From positions 480,001 to 544,000 of the forward strand of contig JACLAT010000042.1 in NCBI GenBank assembly GCA_018105865.1: 64,000 nucleotides of DNA, read 5' to 3'. Numbering within the stretch: the stretch's first letter is position 1; every line of letters begins with the position of its first letter. The stretch is from Metaphire vulgaris (taxonomy: Eukaryota; Annelida; Clitellata; Crassiclitellata; Megascolecidae). This document shows positions 11,831-24,500 of the stretch, in pieces. The notes beneath the pieces were generated by a model. The model had not been told where the DNA came from, ran no database searches, and worked only from the letters and a program-made list of their open reading frames with translations. The position numbers and the translations under genes were made by a program.

Positions 11831-12282
11831 AATAATAGGCCATCTCAACCTGGACTCTTATTTCTCTTTAATCTTTAGTCTGTAACGTATAAAATTGCGA
11901 GCATTGAGAAATGAATCTTCCTATTTGATTTGAGCGTAAGCCTAACTTTCTTATGAAGCGATTTATACAGCTGAACTGTCAAACACAATAGTAGCTGCTT
12001 TGGCATATTGGATAGTCAAAGGCTTGTTTTATATTGAGTGAGTGACAAACGAGACTGTAAAATATTATTAAACTATTGTTTTAGCGTGAATTCAATCGCG
12101 CAAGGCAGCAGCTCTGTGAAAACGTTCCATATGTTATAATGCTGCTGTAGGGGGAGGCGGGGCTAGATGGACAAGTTAATTTAAATTCCATATTTTTCTG
12201 CCTTAAATAATATTATATAACCGATCAAACACTAATACTACCTACAAGTAGGCTACAACCAGTATAAAGTGTCATGAAACGG

Positions 12283-12596
12283 CAGTGGCGGTTCCAGGAT
12301 TTCTTGGTGGGGGATGAAATGAATTCATAGGAAGTTGCTGGGTGGATGAAAATAGAACGAAAATTTAAAAAAAAAACTTTGACAAAAAAGGCTGAGAAAA
12401 GGAGGATTGTATCTCTAATTTTACTACACTTTTATCGAAAAATAGGTTGACAAGCAAAAAAAGGTCATCCACAGTTTTTCCTCCTACTTTTACTAGACTT
12501 CTAAGTTCTACCCAAAAACAGGTTCACACAAGCAAAAAAATGGAAAAGTCCGGTGGGGGATGCATCCCCACTCATCCCCACGTGGTACCGCCACTG
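12283..12596. mobile_element. hAT MITE with perfect 8-bp TSD
   Basis: The termini are CAGTGGCGGTTCCAGG and CGTGGTACCGCCACTG, over 314 bp. TGAAACGG lies on both sides (12275-12282 and 12597-12604). An older copy is at 16579-16889. Confidence 0.93.
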
Positions 12597-12889
12597 TGAA
12601 ACGGCACATAATAAATAAAATCTATACAGTGTTTATTTCAGTACCAAATTTCTACGTGTGGCATTCTGTTGGCTAATTCGTGAAATAAATTTATGAAACC
12701 ATTTTCCTGACTCAACGCAGTCCATGAATGTACATACCAAACTGGACAGTTTTAATGACAAATTAACTATTTGAGTCTCTTTGAGTTTTTTTGTTATAGA
12801 TGTGTATTTCTTTGAATATCCTGTAAGCGCAACGGCCAACTCGCTCATCTACCAGCCTGGCACTCATTAGACCACAGCAACGTCACTAA

Positions 12890-13300
12890 AATGTTCAGGT
12901 CGGTCGATCTCATACACTGCGCCTCGTCTCTGGAATAATCTTCCGTCAGATATCCGAAAGATCAATAACTCCGGACCTCTTCAGTCCACAAATCAGTCAC
13001 CATTGGCCATCACTCCACAGACTGTCCAAAAACAAATTAAAAGTATTATTTTCAAGAAATCTTATGACGAAATCTTTACTACAGGCCTGAATTCTACCCA
13101 TCGCAAATCTCGTTATTATCCTCCATAAAAATGCTTTGCTGCGACTGCCTACCTGGATCTACAACCTCGACCACCGCGGACAACGGATTACGGACTATGG
13201 ATTTTACCCAGACTGAACGTTTGTGAATACTGTAAGCTGGTGCTCTGCGCCAAGCTTTAGGGCAGCGTTATAGAAATTTTGTTTTACTTACTTACTTTGG
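12890..13300 (+). mobile_element. LINE C-terminal remnant with TTAC tail
   Basis: One plus frame reads RSISYTAPRLWNNLPSDIRK, typical of the end of CR1/L2-like ORF2. A 3' end GCGTTATAGAAATTTTG with TTAC repeats follows. The 5' part is missing. Confidence 0.7.
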
Positions 13301-13612
13301 CTGATCTTTGTGAATTAAACGTTGTTTTCAGTTAGTGCGACGTTAGATCGAAACATATGGTCGTGTTATCAGCAATAGATCGATTTATCCGTTTTGACTG
13401 TTCTTATCAGCTGCCTCCGTCTGGAAAAGATGAAATTTTCTTACAGCAATTCAAACGTAGGCCTATCGCAAAAATAATACCTCGGTCATAAGACATGTTC
13501 AGTGATAATTCAACGATTTATCTTGTTATGATACGAAAACACGTGTCCTATACGACATTCTAAAGTGCTTTATAGGCAATAGCTTAGTTGGTTTCAAAAT
13601 TTTCAGACAACC

Positions 13613-13798
13613 GTGTATATCAGAGTTACAATAAGAAGATGCGACATAGTGAATTGTGTGAGTCGGAAGATAACGAGAAATCCAGATGTTCAATCGACAT
13701 GTCTACGTTTAGTTCTTTCAAAGAGAAGTGTATTTAAAGAGAGACAGAGGTTGCAATGCAATCTATGTGGACAGGAGTTCAGTCAACGGAGGAGGTAA
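13613..13798 (+). other. Possible orphan half zinc-finger exon
   Basis: An open frame ends LQCNLCGQEFSQRR and is followed by a good donor (GGAG then GTAAGC at about 13795). It has the C-x2-C half of a C2H2 finger but no histidine half, because a CTA tract follows. It could be an exon end of an unidentified gene or chance. Confidence 0.2.
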
Positions 13799-13800
13799 GC

Positions 13801-13802
13801 TG

Positions 13803-13863
<61 letters not shown>

Positions 13864-13892
13864 TACTACTACTACTACTACTACTACTACAT
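13801..13892. repeat. (CTA)n microsatellite
   Basis: About 90 bp of CTA/ACT repeats with one interruption. Confidence 0.95.
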
Positions 13893-14879
13893 CCGCAGGT
13901 AATTTCTACTTACTGTTTCTTAATATCGCGTTTCAAGAACGAAACAGACCTAAATCTTCGATTACTCTACTCGGCACAAGATTGGTTCTACTGTAATTTG
14001 GCGATATCGGCGTTCGTCTGAGCAATGCTGCGAATGCTTCCTCGACAGTTTTACGTTAAAAATGAATTTGCCATTGCCACTGTTTAGAGAGGCGACGTCG
14101 TATTCGCCACAGAAAGCATAATAATGCCTGTTGCCATTTATGCTTTTGCCGAATCATGGAAGTGAGTTGATGTTTTCGTTGATTTTCCGAGGGTATGGTT
14201 TCTTCCCATGTTCCCAAATTCGGAAAAATCCTACAACCAAAAAAACTATCGTCATTACATTTCACTAACAACAGCACACAACAATTCTTGACAAGCAGCT
14301 ATTAGTATACCTTCGATATTTTAAATAACTAATATATGGGCATGTGAGCGCGTATACTATATATAGTGATCGCAATAAAAAAAGTTATTTTTGGTTGCCA
14401 AGGGGTTTTAACCCCAAAACTCCTCATTTCTTATACTGCGAACAGCCAATGGTGGTTTTAACCCCCCAGACCTCCCCCTTGGCTACGCCACTGGTTTTAT
14501 CTAATAATTGTTGCTGCTTTTCAAGATTTTGGGTAATAGATTAGCCAACACATGCAATTCAACAAGGTCTGTCGAAATCTATTTAGGGCCCGGAATTTCT
14601 ATCGGCGGGCCTGATGCGAGCCCGTTGGACCAACTTCTCGTAAGATCCTCATTAGAGAGCAATTTTTCGCAATTGACTCACCGAGTTTCTTGTAAAAGAC
14701 ATTGGGATCAAACGCGGATTATTTGTTGCATATCGATATAACGGAACCTGGCGAAGAAAGGTGTGGGAACGCCGTTCCCGTGTGTTCCCACTGAAAAAGC
14801 ACCGGTAGAATGCGTTTATTGTGGGAAGTCCTTCATACTGATAAAAACATGTAGCCTCACATCATATGCGAATCAGAAA
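13893..14879. other. Intergenic with a hAT MITE half
   Basis: 14385-14492 carries the right half of the GTGGCGTAGCC hAT family, ending CTTGGCTACGCCACTG. The remainder shows nothing recognisable. Confidence 0.5.
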
Positions 14880-15125
14880 AGGGAAATGGAGTTGGCTAGG
14901 GCATACTCTTAGAAAACCGACTGAAAAATTCACAAGACACACGCTGGCATGGAACTGCCAAAGAAAATGAGAAAGAGAAAGACCGCGAAACACATGGAAA
15001 AGATTATTTTAAAAAGAACGTAAAGAAAATTGATACACCTGGAGTGAACTAGAACACCTGACAGCAGATCGAGTGAAATGGAAGGATCTTGGTCTTGGTC
15101 TATGCTCCACTGGAAGTGCAAATGG
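14880..15125 (+). mobile_element. LINE ORF2 C-terminal remnant
   Basis: The translated fragments WSWLGHTLRKPTEKFTRHTL and LEHLTADRVKWKDL are typical of the region after the reverse-transcriptase domain of non-LTR elements. In-frame stops make it a relic. Confidence 0.65.
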
Positions 15126-15247
15126 CTGAAGAAGAAGATGCCGGTGGGTTTGGTTGGGTTGGGTCAAGTAACCCTATAACCGGCATGGGTGGGTTGGAGA
15201 GTTGATGGATTGGGTTGGATTGGGTTCTAAAAAATGGACCCATGGAC

Positions 15248-15428
15248 CAGTGGCGGCTTCAGGATTTGGCAAGTGGGGGGCCGATGGGGTGGCAACTTCT
15301 AATCATGGGGGCAACCATTTGTTGTTAGGTATGTAGTATTGAGTATAGGGTCCAAAAATGGGGCCACTGGGAGGCCAGGCACTCAATAGGGGGCACGCCC
15401 CCCGGGCACCCCTGTGGAGTCGCCACTG
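15248..15428. mobile_element. hAT MITE with perfect 8-bp TSD
   Basis: It is 181 bp long with ends CAGTGGCGGCTTCAGG and GTGGAGTCGCCACTG. CCATGGAC flanks both sides (15240-15247 and 15429-15436). Confidence 0.92.
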
Positions 15429-15773
15429 CCATGGACATCTTTGATGCACACATACACACACACATATATAATAATATATATATAATATACAATTGCATAT
15501 ATATATATATTATATATGTGCAATTGTAGATGTATAGTATACACAAACACATGTGAAAATGTATACACATCTGAATTCTTCTCCATGTGCTGCAACATAT
15601 TAGACAGTGTCAAGTTTTCTTATCCACTTGCTAATGTATTTCTAATGCGTAGGTCGAACAGATGTCTTTCTGTATTGATTTTGTCCTTAACGTTTTAAGT
15701 TAAAGAATTCTTCATTAAAGCGATTCGGTTTTTGCATCATACCGCAGGTCAATAGGAAGGCTATCAAGCGAGG

Positions 15774-15871
15774 ATGGGGCGCATTTTGCTGTTTATCTTG
15801 ATTGTTGGAGTTACTGTCTTCATATTGGAAGCAAAAAGGTAATACATGATTCTAAATGATTCCAAATATAA

Positions 15872-15963
<92 letters not shown>

Positions 15964-16448
15964 ACAATATAATATGATATAATGTAATATAATATAAATA
16001 AATAAATATAATAATAATAATAAATAAAACAATATATATAATAACAATGTAACAATTGTCACTATTCTTTTAAAACTTATATTAGCAGTAACACGTTCAA
16101 AATGAAGACTCCAGTCTTTCAGTCATCGTTCCATAATTTTGAATGCATTTAACAGAGCATTTTTGAGTAATGGTTAATTTCAACATATTCACTCAATCGA
16201 TTTCGGTTGTTTTTTTAAATGTTGGCATTAGATGTAATTGGAAAGTTGAAAAAAACCTTTTTATCGACAAGAAACCACACTTGTGGATGGCTGCCAGAAC
16301 TCTAGACAAGTGCAAATCGGAATGTGACGCTGATCCTCAATGCAAGGCCTTCGAATGGTACAAAGATACCAAAGGAGCCATTTGGCACAAAGAACCACTA
16401 GGGGTTAAGACTGCAAATAGCAAATCCGATTTCTACACCTGCAGTTAG
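15774..16448 (+). CDS. Small secreted PAN/Apple-like protein (two exons)
   Basis: Exon 1 is 15774-15838 and exon 2 is 16232-16448. The donor is AAAAG then GTAAT, the acceptor GGCATTAG, and the phases agree (AG plus A makes Arg). The product has 93 residues. Residues 1-20 are a signal peptide (MGRILLFILIVGVTVFILEA). The mature part starts at CNW and contains TLDKCKSECDADPQCKAFEW, the pattern of the central part of PAN/Apple domains, which bind proteins or sugars outside the cell. It ends FYTCS. The start has a strong context (A at -3, G at +4). Only five cysteines are present: the position where PAN domains normally have Cys before Trp reads AIW. An AAAT microsatellite fills the intron. The exon structure is seen; the family is inferred from spacing and is less certain. 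Confidence 0.65.
15869..15962. repeat. (AAAT)n microsatellite inside the PAN-like intron
   Basis: About 23 AAAT units, followed by degenerate AATATA text. Confidence 0.95.
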
Positions 16449-16578
16449 TAGAGCATCATTCCATCTTGCTTTTCTGTTGAGTTCAGTGATAATGTCCTTA
16501 ACATTTCCCCTCGATTTCTCTTATGCACGAGTTTCCAAGTACTGTAAATGTCGAACTCAAGCTTAACTTTGAAATGTG

Positions 16579-16889
16579 CAGTGGAGGTTCCAGGATTTCT
16601 TGGTGGGTGGGATGAAATGAATTCATAGAAAGTTGGTGGGGGATGATAATAGAAGGTTAAAATCAGTAAGCTTTGCCGAAAAGGCTAAAAAGGAAATTTT
16701 ATTCCTAATTTTACTCCACATTTACCGAAAAATATGTTAACAAGCAAAATAAGAAAAAAGGTCATCCGCAGTTAGTTTTACTATAGACTTTTATCCAAAA
16801 ATAGGTTTCACAAGCAAAAACGTAAGTCCGGAAGTCCGGTGGGCGATGCATCCTCATTCCCCACTCATCCCCACGTGGAACCACCATTG
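16579..16889. mobile_element. Older hAT MITE copy (CAGTGGNGGTTCCAGG family)
   Basis: It is homologous along its length to 12283-12596 (shared GATGAAATGAATTCATAG and CCCACTCATCCCCACGTGG). The ends have decayed to CAGTGGAGG and CCACCATTG and no clear TSD survives. Confidence 0.8.
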
Positions 16890-17369
16890 CAAATCAAATG
16901 TGTCCAAGAAAATCGTTTAAATTGACGCAGCTCTAACATCTACCAATGTGAATGTTGAGAGAATGAGTATATTATCTCTGACGAAATGGAAAACCTAAGT
17001 TCTCCTTAAAAGCGGAAACTGATTCTAAATTCTCGACATGAGGCTGATGCCATATTATTTTGGCCAGATGCCACTAAAATCATACATAATTAAATCTCAG
17101 CCAGACAATGCCCTGGTTAACGAAATACGTCAAATTCCATTTAAGTATAAATACAGTAATCTTTATGCTCCTTAATTAGTCCCATTCTTCAGAAGAAATG
17201 ACTGCTTATATACTTAATTATGTAATAGAAGTTGATTCTTTCCAGATAATCATGCGATATAAAGCATGCTCAGAAGTTGACCATTAATTACGCCAACAAT
17301 TTAGGGGGAGGGTTTGAAAAAAGTTTGACAGTTGTTATTATTATATTATGCATCAGAATTAAAGATGAC
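16890..17369. other. Intergenic, nothing recognised
   Basis: AT-rich; no coding signal. Confidence 0.4.
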
Positions 17370-17449
<80 letters not shown>

Positions 17450-17500
17450 TGGTAGTTATAATAGGTCTATAACTAACTATATAATACATCACAGATAAAG

Positions 17501-17545
<45 letters not shown>

Positions 17546-17617
17546 TAATAATAATAATAACAATGATAATAAGGTTTAAAGTGGTTCAGGAGGATCTGCC
17601 CTGCGTGAGAACCACAT
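17370..17617. repeat. (TAA)n tracts with conserved flank unit
   Basis: TAA arrays cover 17370-17449 and 17507-17560. They are followed by AAGGTTTAAAGTGGTTCAG and a GTGAGAACCAC segment matching the flank at 1301-1345. Confidence 0.9.
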
Positions 17618-18985
17618 CTTTGAAAAATATTCAGATTGAATATCATGACATGCAATACAGAAACTAAGCTTACACTGTACCCATAAATGCCCAGTGATAC
17701 GGATCTCAGACGATCGGGAATAGTGATTAATTATAGAGCTTATATTAAACGAGTTCTCCGAAACATGAATAGGGCATATAATATCTGGTCGCTCCAAATT
17801 AAGCGGGCGGTGTTGACACAGGATCCGTGTTTTACGAGACTGTGCCGGTAAAATTTAAGTGCACTTCTAATATGATGATCCTGATGATAACGACGACGGC
17901 GACCGTTTTTCATTGTTCTCCGTATGCTTCGACTTGTTCGCTTCTATCATAGTTGAATATTATTTACTTATGCAGTGATTTTTCCAATTATTAATGGCCG
18001 TTCTTTGTTTTCTTCTTTACAGCCTAAAAGCCGAAATTTTGACACAATGGCGGATTCTTGACCAATGAACCGAAATTGAAGCAGAAGTAAATTCAGGCCG
18101 AAGACGCATTTTCAAATTGTATAATTTTAATTAATGATCGATTATTTCCTAATATTCGACACTTTACGTGCTTCAATTAAGACATTTGTTCTAGATTTAA
18201 ATTCAAAAGTGTTTTGCTAAAATTATGCATCTAATGCCAACGGAGCAAAAATTACAATAAAAAGACAGGTTAAATCGCAATTTTGTGTTGAACTAATTAC
18301 TGCAGAAGTTTGTGAATTTATTAGATACGAATTCGCAACAGGTTCAGGACCATATTAAGGCGGGGAGGTGAGGGGGCTGAAGCTCCAGACCCACCATGAA
18401 AAATAGGCCCATCGTTTTTGACATCTCTTTCGCCGTTTTTCGCCGTTTCTTTCACTGTTTTTCACGCTTTCACCGTTTTAGATTCCCTTTATTCACGATA
18501 AGCCAAAGCGACAAGTACGGACGCGGCGACACACACACACGCACATACACTCAGTGATATCTCTAGGATTGTGAATTGGGGTTGTCGACCTCAAATTGGG
18601 GTGCCCGGAGCAAATTAGTATGCATTTTGTATGTATGCCATTGTGACATTGCCAAATTTGGGGGTGTCGATCTCAAATTGAGGGGGAGTGTTGGGGTGTT
18701 AGGGGGTGTAAAAATATCCCTGCATTCACTGCACGATCTGCTGAAATTCTAGAATATCCTCTGTCGAACACCAGACCACTGATCAGACAACAGTCACAGT
18801 GGACCAGTGGTGTAGGCCTATGTAAAGATATTTGAACCGTTTGTTTTCACTTATTACAGTGCATAGTAGTTTTAAGTCTATTTGTCTGTGTGAATGGCAG
18901 GGCCTTACCAGAAATGGTGGGGCCTAGGCCCTGCTTTGCTTGTGGCAAGCGCCGCCACTTGGCAGACCCTGTTAAGCCACTATCA
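17618..18985. other. Intergenic, no gene seen
   Basis: No coding signal. A segment at about 18550-18715 repeats GTCGACCTCAAATTGGGG and GTCGATCTCAAATTGAGG, probably a decayed transposon. Confidence 0.4.
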
Positions 18986-18986
18986 A

Positions 18987-19066
<80 letters not shown>
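18986..19066. repeat. (ATT)n microsatellite
   Basis: About 27 ATT units. Confidence 0.96.
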
Positions 19067-19067
<1 letters not shown>

Positions 19068-19107
19068 AGCATTCAGTAGGGCCTACTGGCGTTCTCAAAT
19101 TTGCAAC

Positions 19108-19528
19108 AGGGGCTGTCAATTAATTACGTCAACAGTTATTGGGCAATTTTTGACTCCTTCCCCTTGTCATTAACTGTCAACTTTCAGTGACCCACCCCCT
19201 ATAATTATGTCAAAAACTTTTGACCCTCCCCCACCCAGTAAGATCAGCGACGGGTCCCCTCAAAAGTTTAGAAGGTAATTATTTTGCAGCGATGAGGTCT
19301 TTTCCCTTTCTTTGTTCATCAAGCGTCATAATTTAGTGGTGATGAACTTTTTGCTTATCAGTCTTTTTCCGTTGTAATAAATAGTATCCCATGAGATTTC
19401 GTATTTTTTATCATTTATAAAAACCTTAAATTGTTGACGTCGACTTCTCCTGACCCCTCCCTCTGGCAACAACTGTAAAACTTGGTCGCTCCCTCCTATT
19501 TTGTTGACGTAATTAATGGAGAACCACA
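19108..19528. mobile_element. TIR MITE, GTCAATTAATTACGTCAACA family
   Basis: The inverted ends GGGGCTGTCAATTAATTACG and TTGTTGACGTAATTAATGG enclose about 420 bp with no ORF of substance. It is homologous to 58836-59234. Confidence 0.8.
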
Positions 19529-20849
19529 CATTGACACTAGCATTGTCTATATATCTGGAAATGAGGTTAGCAATATCTGAAATGTAAGTTTATTCCCTCT
19601 GGTCTTCCTCATTCCGTGAGTCCATTGGCCGTTGTCATGTTTCTACTCTGTATATAAAAAGCATCACATTGCTGACGTTTAAGTGTTAACTGTAAATCAT
19701 TATTAACCCCTTAATTAACCCCTTAGGGGGTTAAGAACTGCAGCCTGAGGAGAAAAAACAACCATTCGAGGAAATTTCATCTCGAATTATTCATAAGCAA
19801 TTATCTATTTAATTGCAGTTTTGCAACTCGGTCGAGTAAATTGACTCCCATCGACCGACTTTATTGTCACATATTTGTCAAACAATCAAATCGTTTCTGA
19901 CGTGACATCCTAACAACGCCATATGCCGACAAGGTGAGACGTTTAGCTTGGCGGCCACATCTTTCATTTTGAGAGAAACGGAGACGTCGAATGATGACGT
20001 CATTTCCTGTCAAATGGCCGAGCAGGAGACCGGAAATTGAAGTGAGGGCTGATGACCGCTTATTCTTCATCTGGCGGTGTCGGATATCAGACTCCGCCGA
20101 TAAAACTACCCGTTGGCTGACACCACCACGAAATGACATATTCAAAGAATGAGACGCATACTGTAAACTATACAACGTTGTTACATGAAATCCGTGCCTT
20201 AAAAGAAGAGGCTGTTTGTTTGTGAACATTTAATTTCTATCACACAAGATTGTATGTTCATACAAATTCTATCAGCAAAGAAGTCTTCAAATTTCTAGCT
20301 TAAGATATACACTAAGCAATTTTGCGTTTGGCAATTGGGCTGTCTTCGCGGGCGCCCACAGCAAATTTTCCAGAAGAGGCGAACACAATGGTCACGGTTA
20401 TACCGCATACATTTTTTCCAAGAACGGAGCAAAACACATTTAATACGATGGTCACGGTTAATATTCTAGCAAGGTTTTTAAATTCCAATCTGAAATATTG
20501 GTATTTGCGTTTTCCAAGGGAGGCAATTACCTATTCGTGCCCTAATGTGCAGGCGTCCATGACTGCTTTAAAGACGATTTTTTCGGAGTCCACCTTCACT
20601 CACTATTTTAGTGATGTAAGGGGGTGGTCGATTGTTAGTTTAGATTTTGGAAATTCTGAAATTAGAAGGAGTCTACGTTTCGGATAAATAACTTCTTGCA
20701 GGCAGCAACGCGGTTGGGTTAGCCGACGGTTTTCCTCTTCTACAGTAGTTATGAATTCGTGGTCTCTGACTTAGTGTAGATGAATGCAGATGGATACATC
20801 AATGGTTCTCACATAGGCTTACTTAGCCTCCTAAACCACTTAAAATCAC
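19529..20849. other. No recognised gene; two unassigned ORFs
   Basis: Open frames of 120 codons (19867-20229, minus) and 121 codons (20322-20687, plus) show no domain, signal peptide or splice partner that I can identify. A short palindrome of TTAACCCCTT and AGGGGGTTAA lies near 19705-19735. Confidence 0.4.
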
Positions 20850-21016
<167 letters not shown>

Positions 21017-21074
21017 GTAATTCAGCAATTGGATGTAGGGTGCCGAACCCTTCACTGTCACGATCTTGGCACTC

Positions 21075-21428
21075 TCATTGGATGTATCTTGTTGCGCTCT
21101 GTCTCTCCATCCACGCATTCAGCTTCAATAGGGCGTCTATGGTTCCGCTTGACTGATGCGTCAAATAATCCGACGCATACTGGCGACTGGTTGAAACAAC
21201 GGGTTCCGTTTCGTCGACGCCGTTTCCTCCCATTCTCCCCTTCTGTTTTCCTTCTTCCCAATTTGTAGCCATGGCGCTGTCACGTGACGATTTAGATCGT
21301 CCTTCAAAGCGCATTTGCCTAGAAAGAATTATTTGCTGTTGCATCTCTCGACTTTCAGCGCTCTGCTTTCTGTAGGACAGAAAACACAAGCATTAAGTGG
21401 TTGCATATAAAATAGTAGGCCTAATAGT

Positions 21429-21508
<80 letters not shown>

Positions 21509-24500
21509 TTGGTTTCCTGTTATTTACAGATATATCTCCGGTGTAAAAAGCCGACACTAAGTAGAATGTCACGTAGTAGTTGTCATTATTTTAACTTGTG
21601 TATAGTTAGCCTCTAATTTATTAAAACCATTCTCATATCTACTATTTTACTTATGAAGAGATATCAAAAAGATAGGATAGGGGATAAGAAACAGACAAAT
21701 TTGAATTAATTGACATACTGTCAACGTTTTCTGAAGTAGTTTTCCATTTGTTAGTCAAGCTGACTTAATATTTTAAAAACTAATGTGAAAGTGTATCTCT
21801 TTAGAGTTTTTAATAATTTCTTCCGGAGATTTCCAACAGGGTTGGAGTTGCTGGGGGGTTGTGGGTGGGTTGGGTTGGGTGAGGTTGAACCCCCAGCCAA
21901 CTTTGCAACCCTCCCAAAAATCGCATATCGGGTAGGTCTACGTGCAGTTTCTGTCATTCATTAAATTTCAGTCCTCAACCCCCCAGCTCAAATTTCACAA
22001 CTCCAACACTGATTTTCAATAAACCTGTGGCTCAGAAATTACATTTTCCAAAAGTCTCCCTTTCAAAATACGGGCATACCTCCATTTTGTTCTTCGATTC
22101 TGGAACCAGGTCTTCACCTGAATATCAGTCATTTTCAAACTTCTGGCAACGCCATTTCTTTCTGCAGACGATAGGTACTTCTTGCGCAGAAATCTTCTTT
22201 CCAGTTCTTTCAACTGCTGTTGGGAAAATGATGTCCGCCGTTTGTTGCGTCTTTCTTGACAGCGAAGAGCAGCGAAAGAGTGAATCACGTGACGCCTTGC
22301 AACTGATCCTCCGTTGAAATCTAAAGCCAATTGTAAAATTTGTATGTAGCAGAATAAATAACGTAGAATCTTCTTCTACCCAGTGGCTTAGCGAGGGGGC
22401 GGTGGGGCGAACCGCCCCAGGCGGCACTTGCTCTAGGGGCGGAAATTTCGAGAAACCCATTTTTGGGATATGAAACATTTTATTAAGTTGCGATAAGGTT
22501 TTTTGCTTGTCGAGAATTTTAGTAAGACTTAGTTGCGATAAAGGTTTTTTTGCTTGTCAAGAATTTTACGAAGAGGCGGCACTTTTTTCTCCCTGGGGCG
22601 GCACTTTGCCTCGCTACGCCACTGCTTCTACCTCCTCTCCCACATCCATGCTTCGAATGATCTATCTTCTCAAATATGAAGCTGTCCTTGCTTCTAAAGG
22701 GTTTTGGTGTATGCTATCCAAAACTCGCAGACAACTAGTAAAAGTAAAGTAAAGTAAAGTTTGCCCATGCCCGGATTCGAGCGTTGGGGTCGATGCTGAT
22801 CTCTAGAAAGGATGAGGTCGGTCTGTCGGTCTCCAAGGCATACAGCGACGCAGGTGGCATACGCCATTAACCTGGAGTAGGTTGCCAGCCAAACGTATAG
22901 GCCTGCGCTTTACTTCGCAGCGAACGCTGCTCCTCAATCTGATGAATAATCTGATGTTATAACAGCCCTCTAGCGAGTAAGACTGAGTCGACTTTAGGGG
23001 CTCCTACGGGAGTTGAACCCGTTCCGTCAGCGTGCCTGTACAGCGTGTAACCACTTCTGCCATATATACTATTACCATGGGCCATCCACAAATGAAGTAA
23101 CGCACTTAGGGGGTGGGGTTCAGACATTTGTGACGATGCGTTACGATGAAGGGGTCTCCGGATATATGACGTCACATAATAGTCAATATTTGTTAGATGG
23201 CGACATTTTTTTGCTTGTCAGAAAATTTGGAAATAAAAGAGGAAAAATCGTAAGAGAGAAGATGAGGATGACCTTTTTTGCTTGTCGTGATTTTTCGCGG
23301 AAGAGGGGTGGGGGTAGCGCGTTGTTACGTCATATTTTAGGGGGTCTGACTTTTTGTGACGACGCGTTACGATGGGGGGCAAAAATCTGCCGAACTTGCG
23401 TTACGGCTTTTATGGATGGCCCCTATGACTATTTCAACGACTTTGAGGGGCACCCTCTATTTCTACCAACTCCCCTCCTAAATCTTGTTCCCCTAGAGCG
23501 GCTCCTTCCTCCCTCCCCTGACCCGATGTCGTTCGTCCGCTGGGTTCCCTTAGTTGATGATAACCGAGAGATAATGGATAAGACTGTCTTGGTTTTAACA
23601 TGTGATTATTATTAACATTATAAGGCTTCCAATAAACATATAACAATCGTCAAGGCTGTCTAAATGTGAACTAATCGAATTTATTCTACGATCACTACGC
23701 AATACAGAATTAGCATTAAACTTCTTACCATCACCACTCGCTCCTGTTCCGTCCTTGGATCTCCCTCCTTCCGATCCGTCCTTTCTTCTTTAGCATCCAG
23801 GTCTTTCCCGCTGACCGCGTCTTCCCGCGTCTCTAGCAGACCTACCTCGGCCGCAACGCCAACCAACCAACCAAGACCTCTTCTACCCGCGCTTCCCTCT
23901 TTTATAAGCTCCGCTCTGGCACGCTGCCATCTCCTTCGGCCTCTCCATTCTCTACCAGCGCAGGCCTTTCCTCTCCGTCTTATTCTCCATCTCCTTCTCC
24001 CCTACCCGTTCAACTATTACATACTCTACCTGCAGATGATCTAAATGTGAGCTAAAGCAATAATAAAGCATATTATTTTAAATGTTATAAATGAAAATTA
24101 GATTTTAAGCCAACCAGTCATGCCTGGGCTGTGAGCGATGGTCTTCCAATCCCGGAACATGGTCGCTGGTTCGAAAGGTTCAAAATGCTGGATCGACCTA
24201 TGCTCTCCGTGACTCGGATTAACAGGCAGAACCATTGGTGCAGTCCCAGCCAAATTATCGCACGTCCAAAGCTGTAGCGATGTCTTTATTTCCTCTATCG
24301 GAGACGATTTTAAAGTTTCGTTTTGAGTTGCCGTCGACTTTAAGAAATATTTGTTTAACTGACGGTTTGACAAATCGACAACGCTAGGCGAGCTGTCAAA
24401 AAGTATGCGATGAATGCCGAAGCTAAGATTTCGTCCAGGGTTAATATCCTCCGGTGGTGGCATGAAACCGACGTGGTGAATGTACGTGTTGCTTTCAGAC

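Noticed and set aside
19867..20229. 120-codon minus-strand ORF
   Set aside because: No domain, signal peptide or splice partner seen; kept only as an unassigned ORF in the interval entry.
20322..20687. 121-codon plus-strand ORF
   Set aside because: No recognisable similarity or splice context.
22027..22317. Plus-strand 96-codon ORF over the homeobox exon
   Set aside because: Shadow of the minus-strand homeobox, which has a clear domain and splice sites.
22016..22330. Reading the homeobox as a single 104-residue ORF
   Set aside because: The downstream tail YARILKGR... is intron read-through; a good donor after KWR and a phase-matched third exon explain the gene better.
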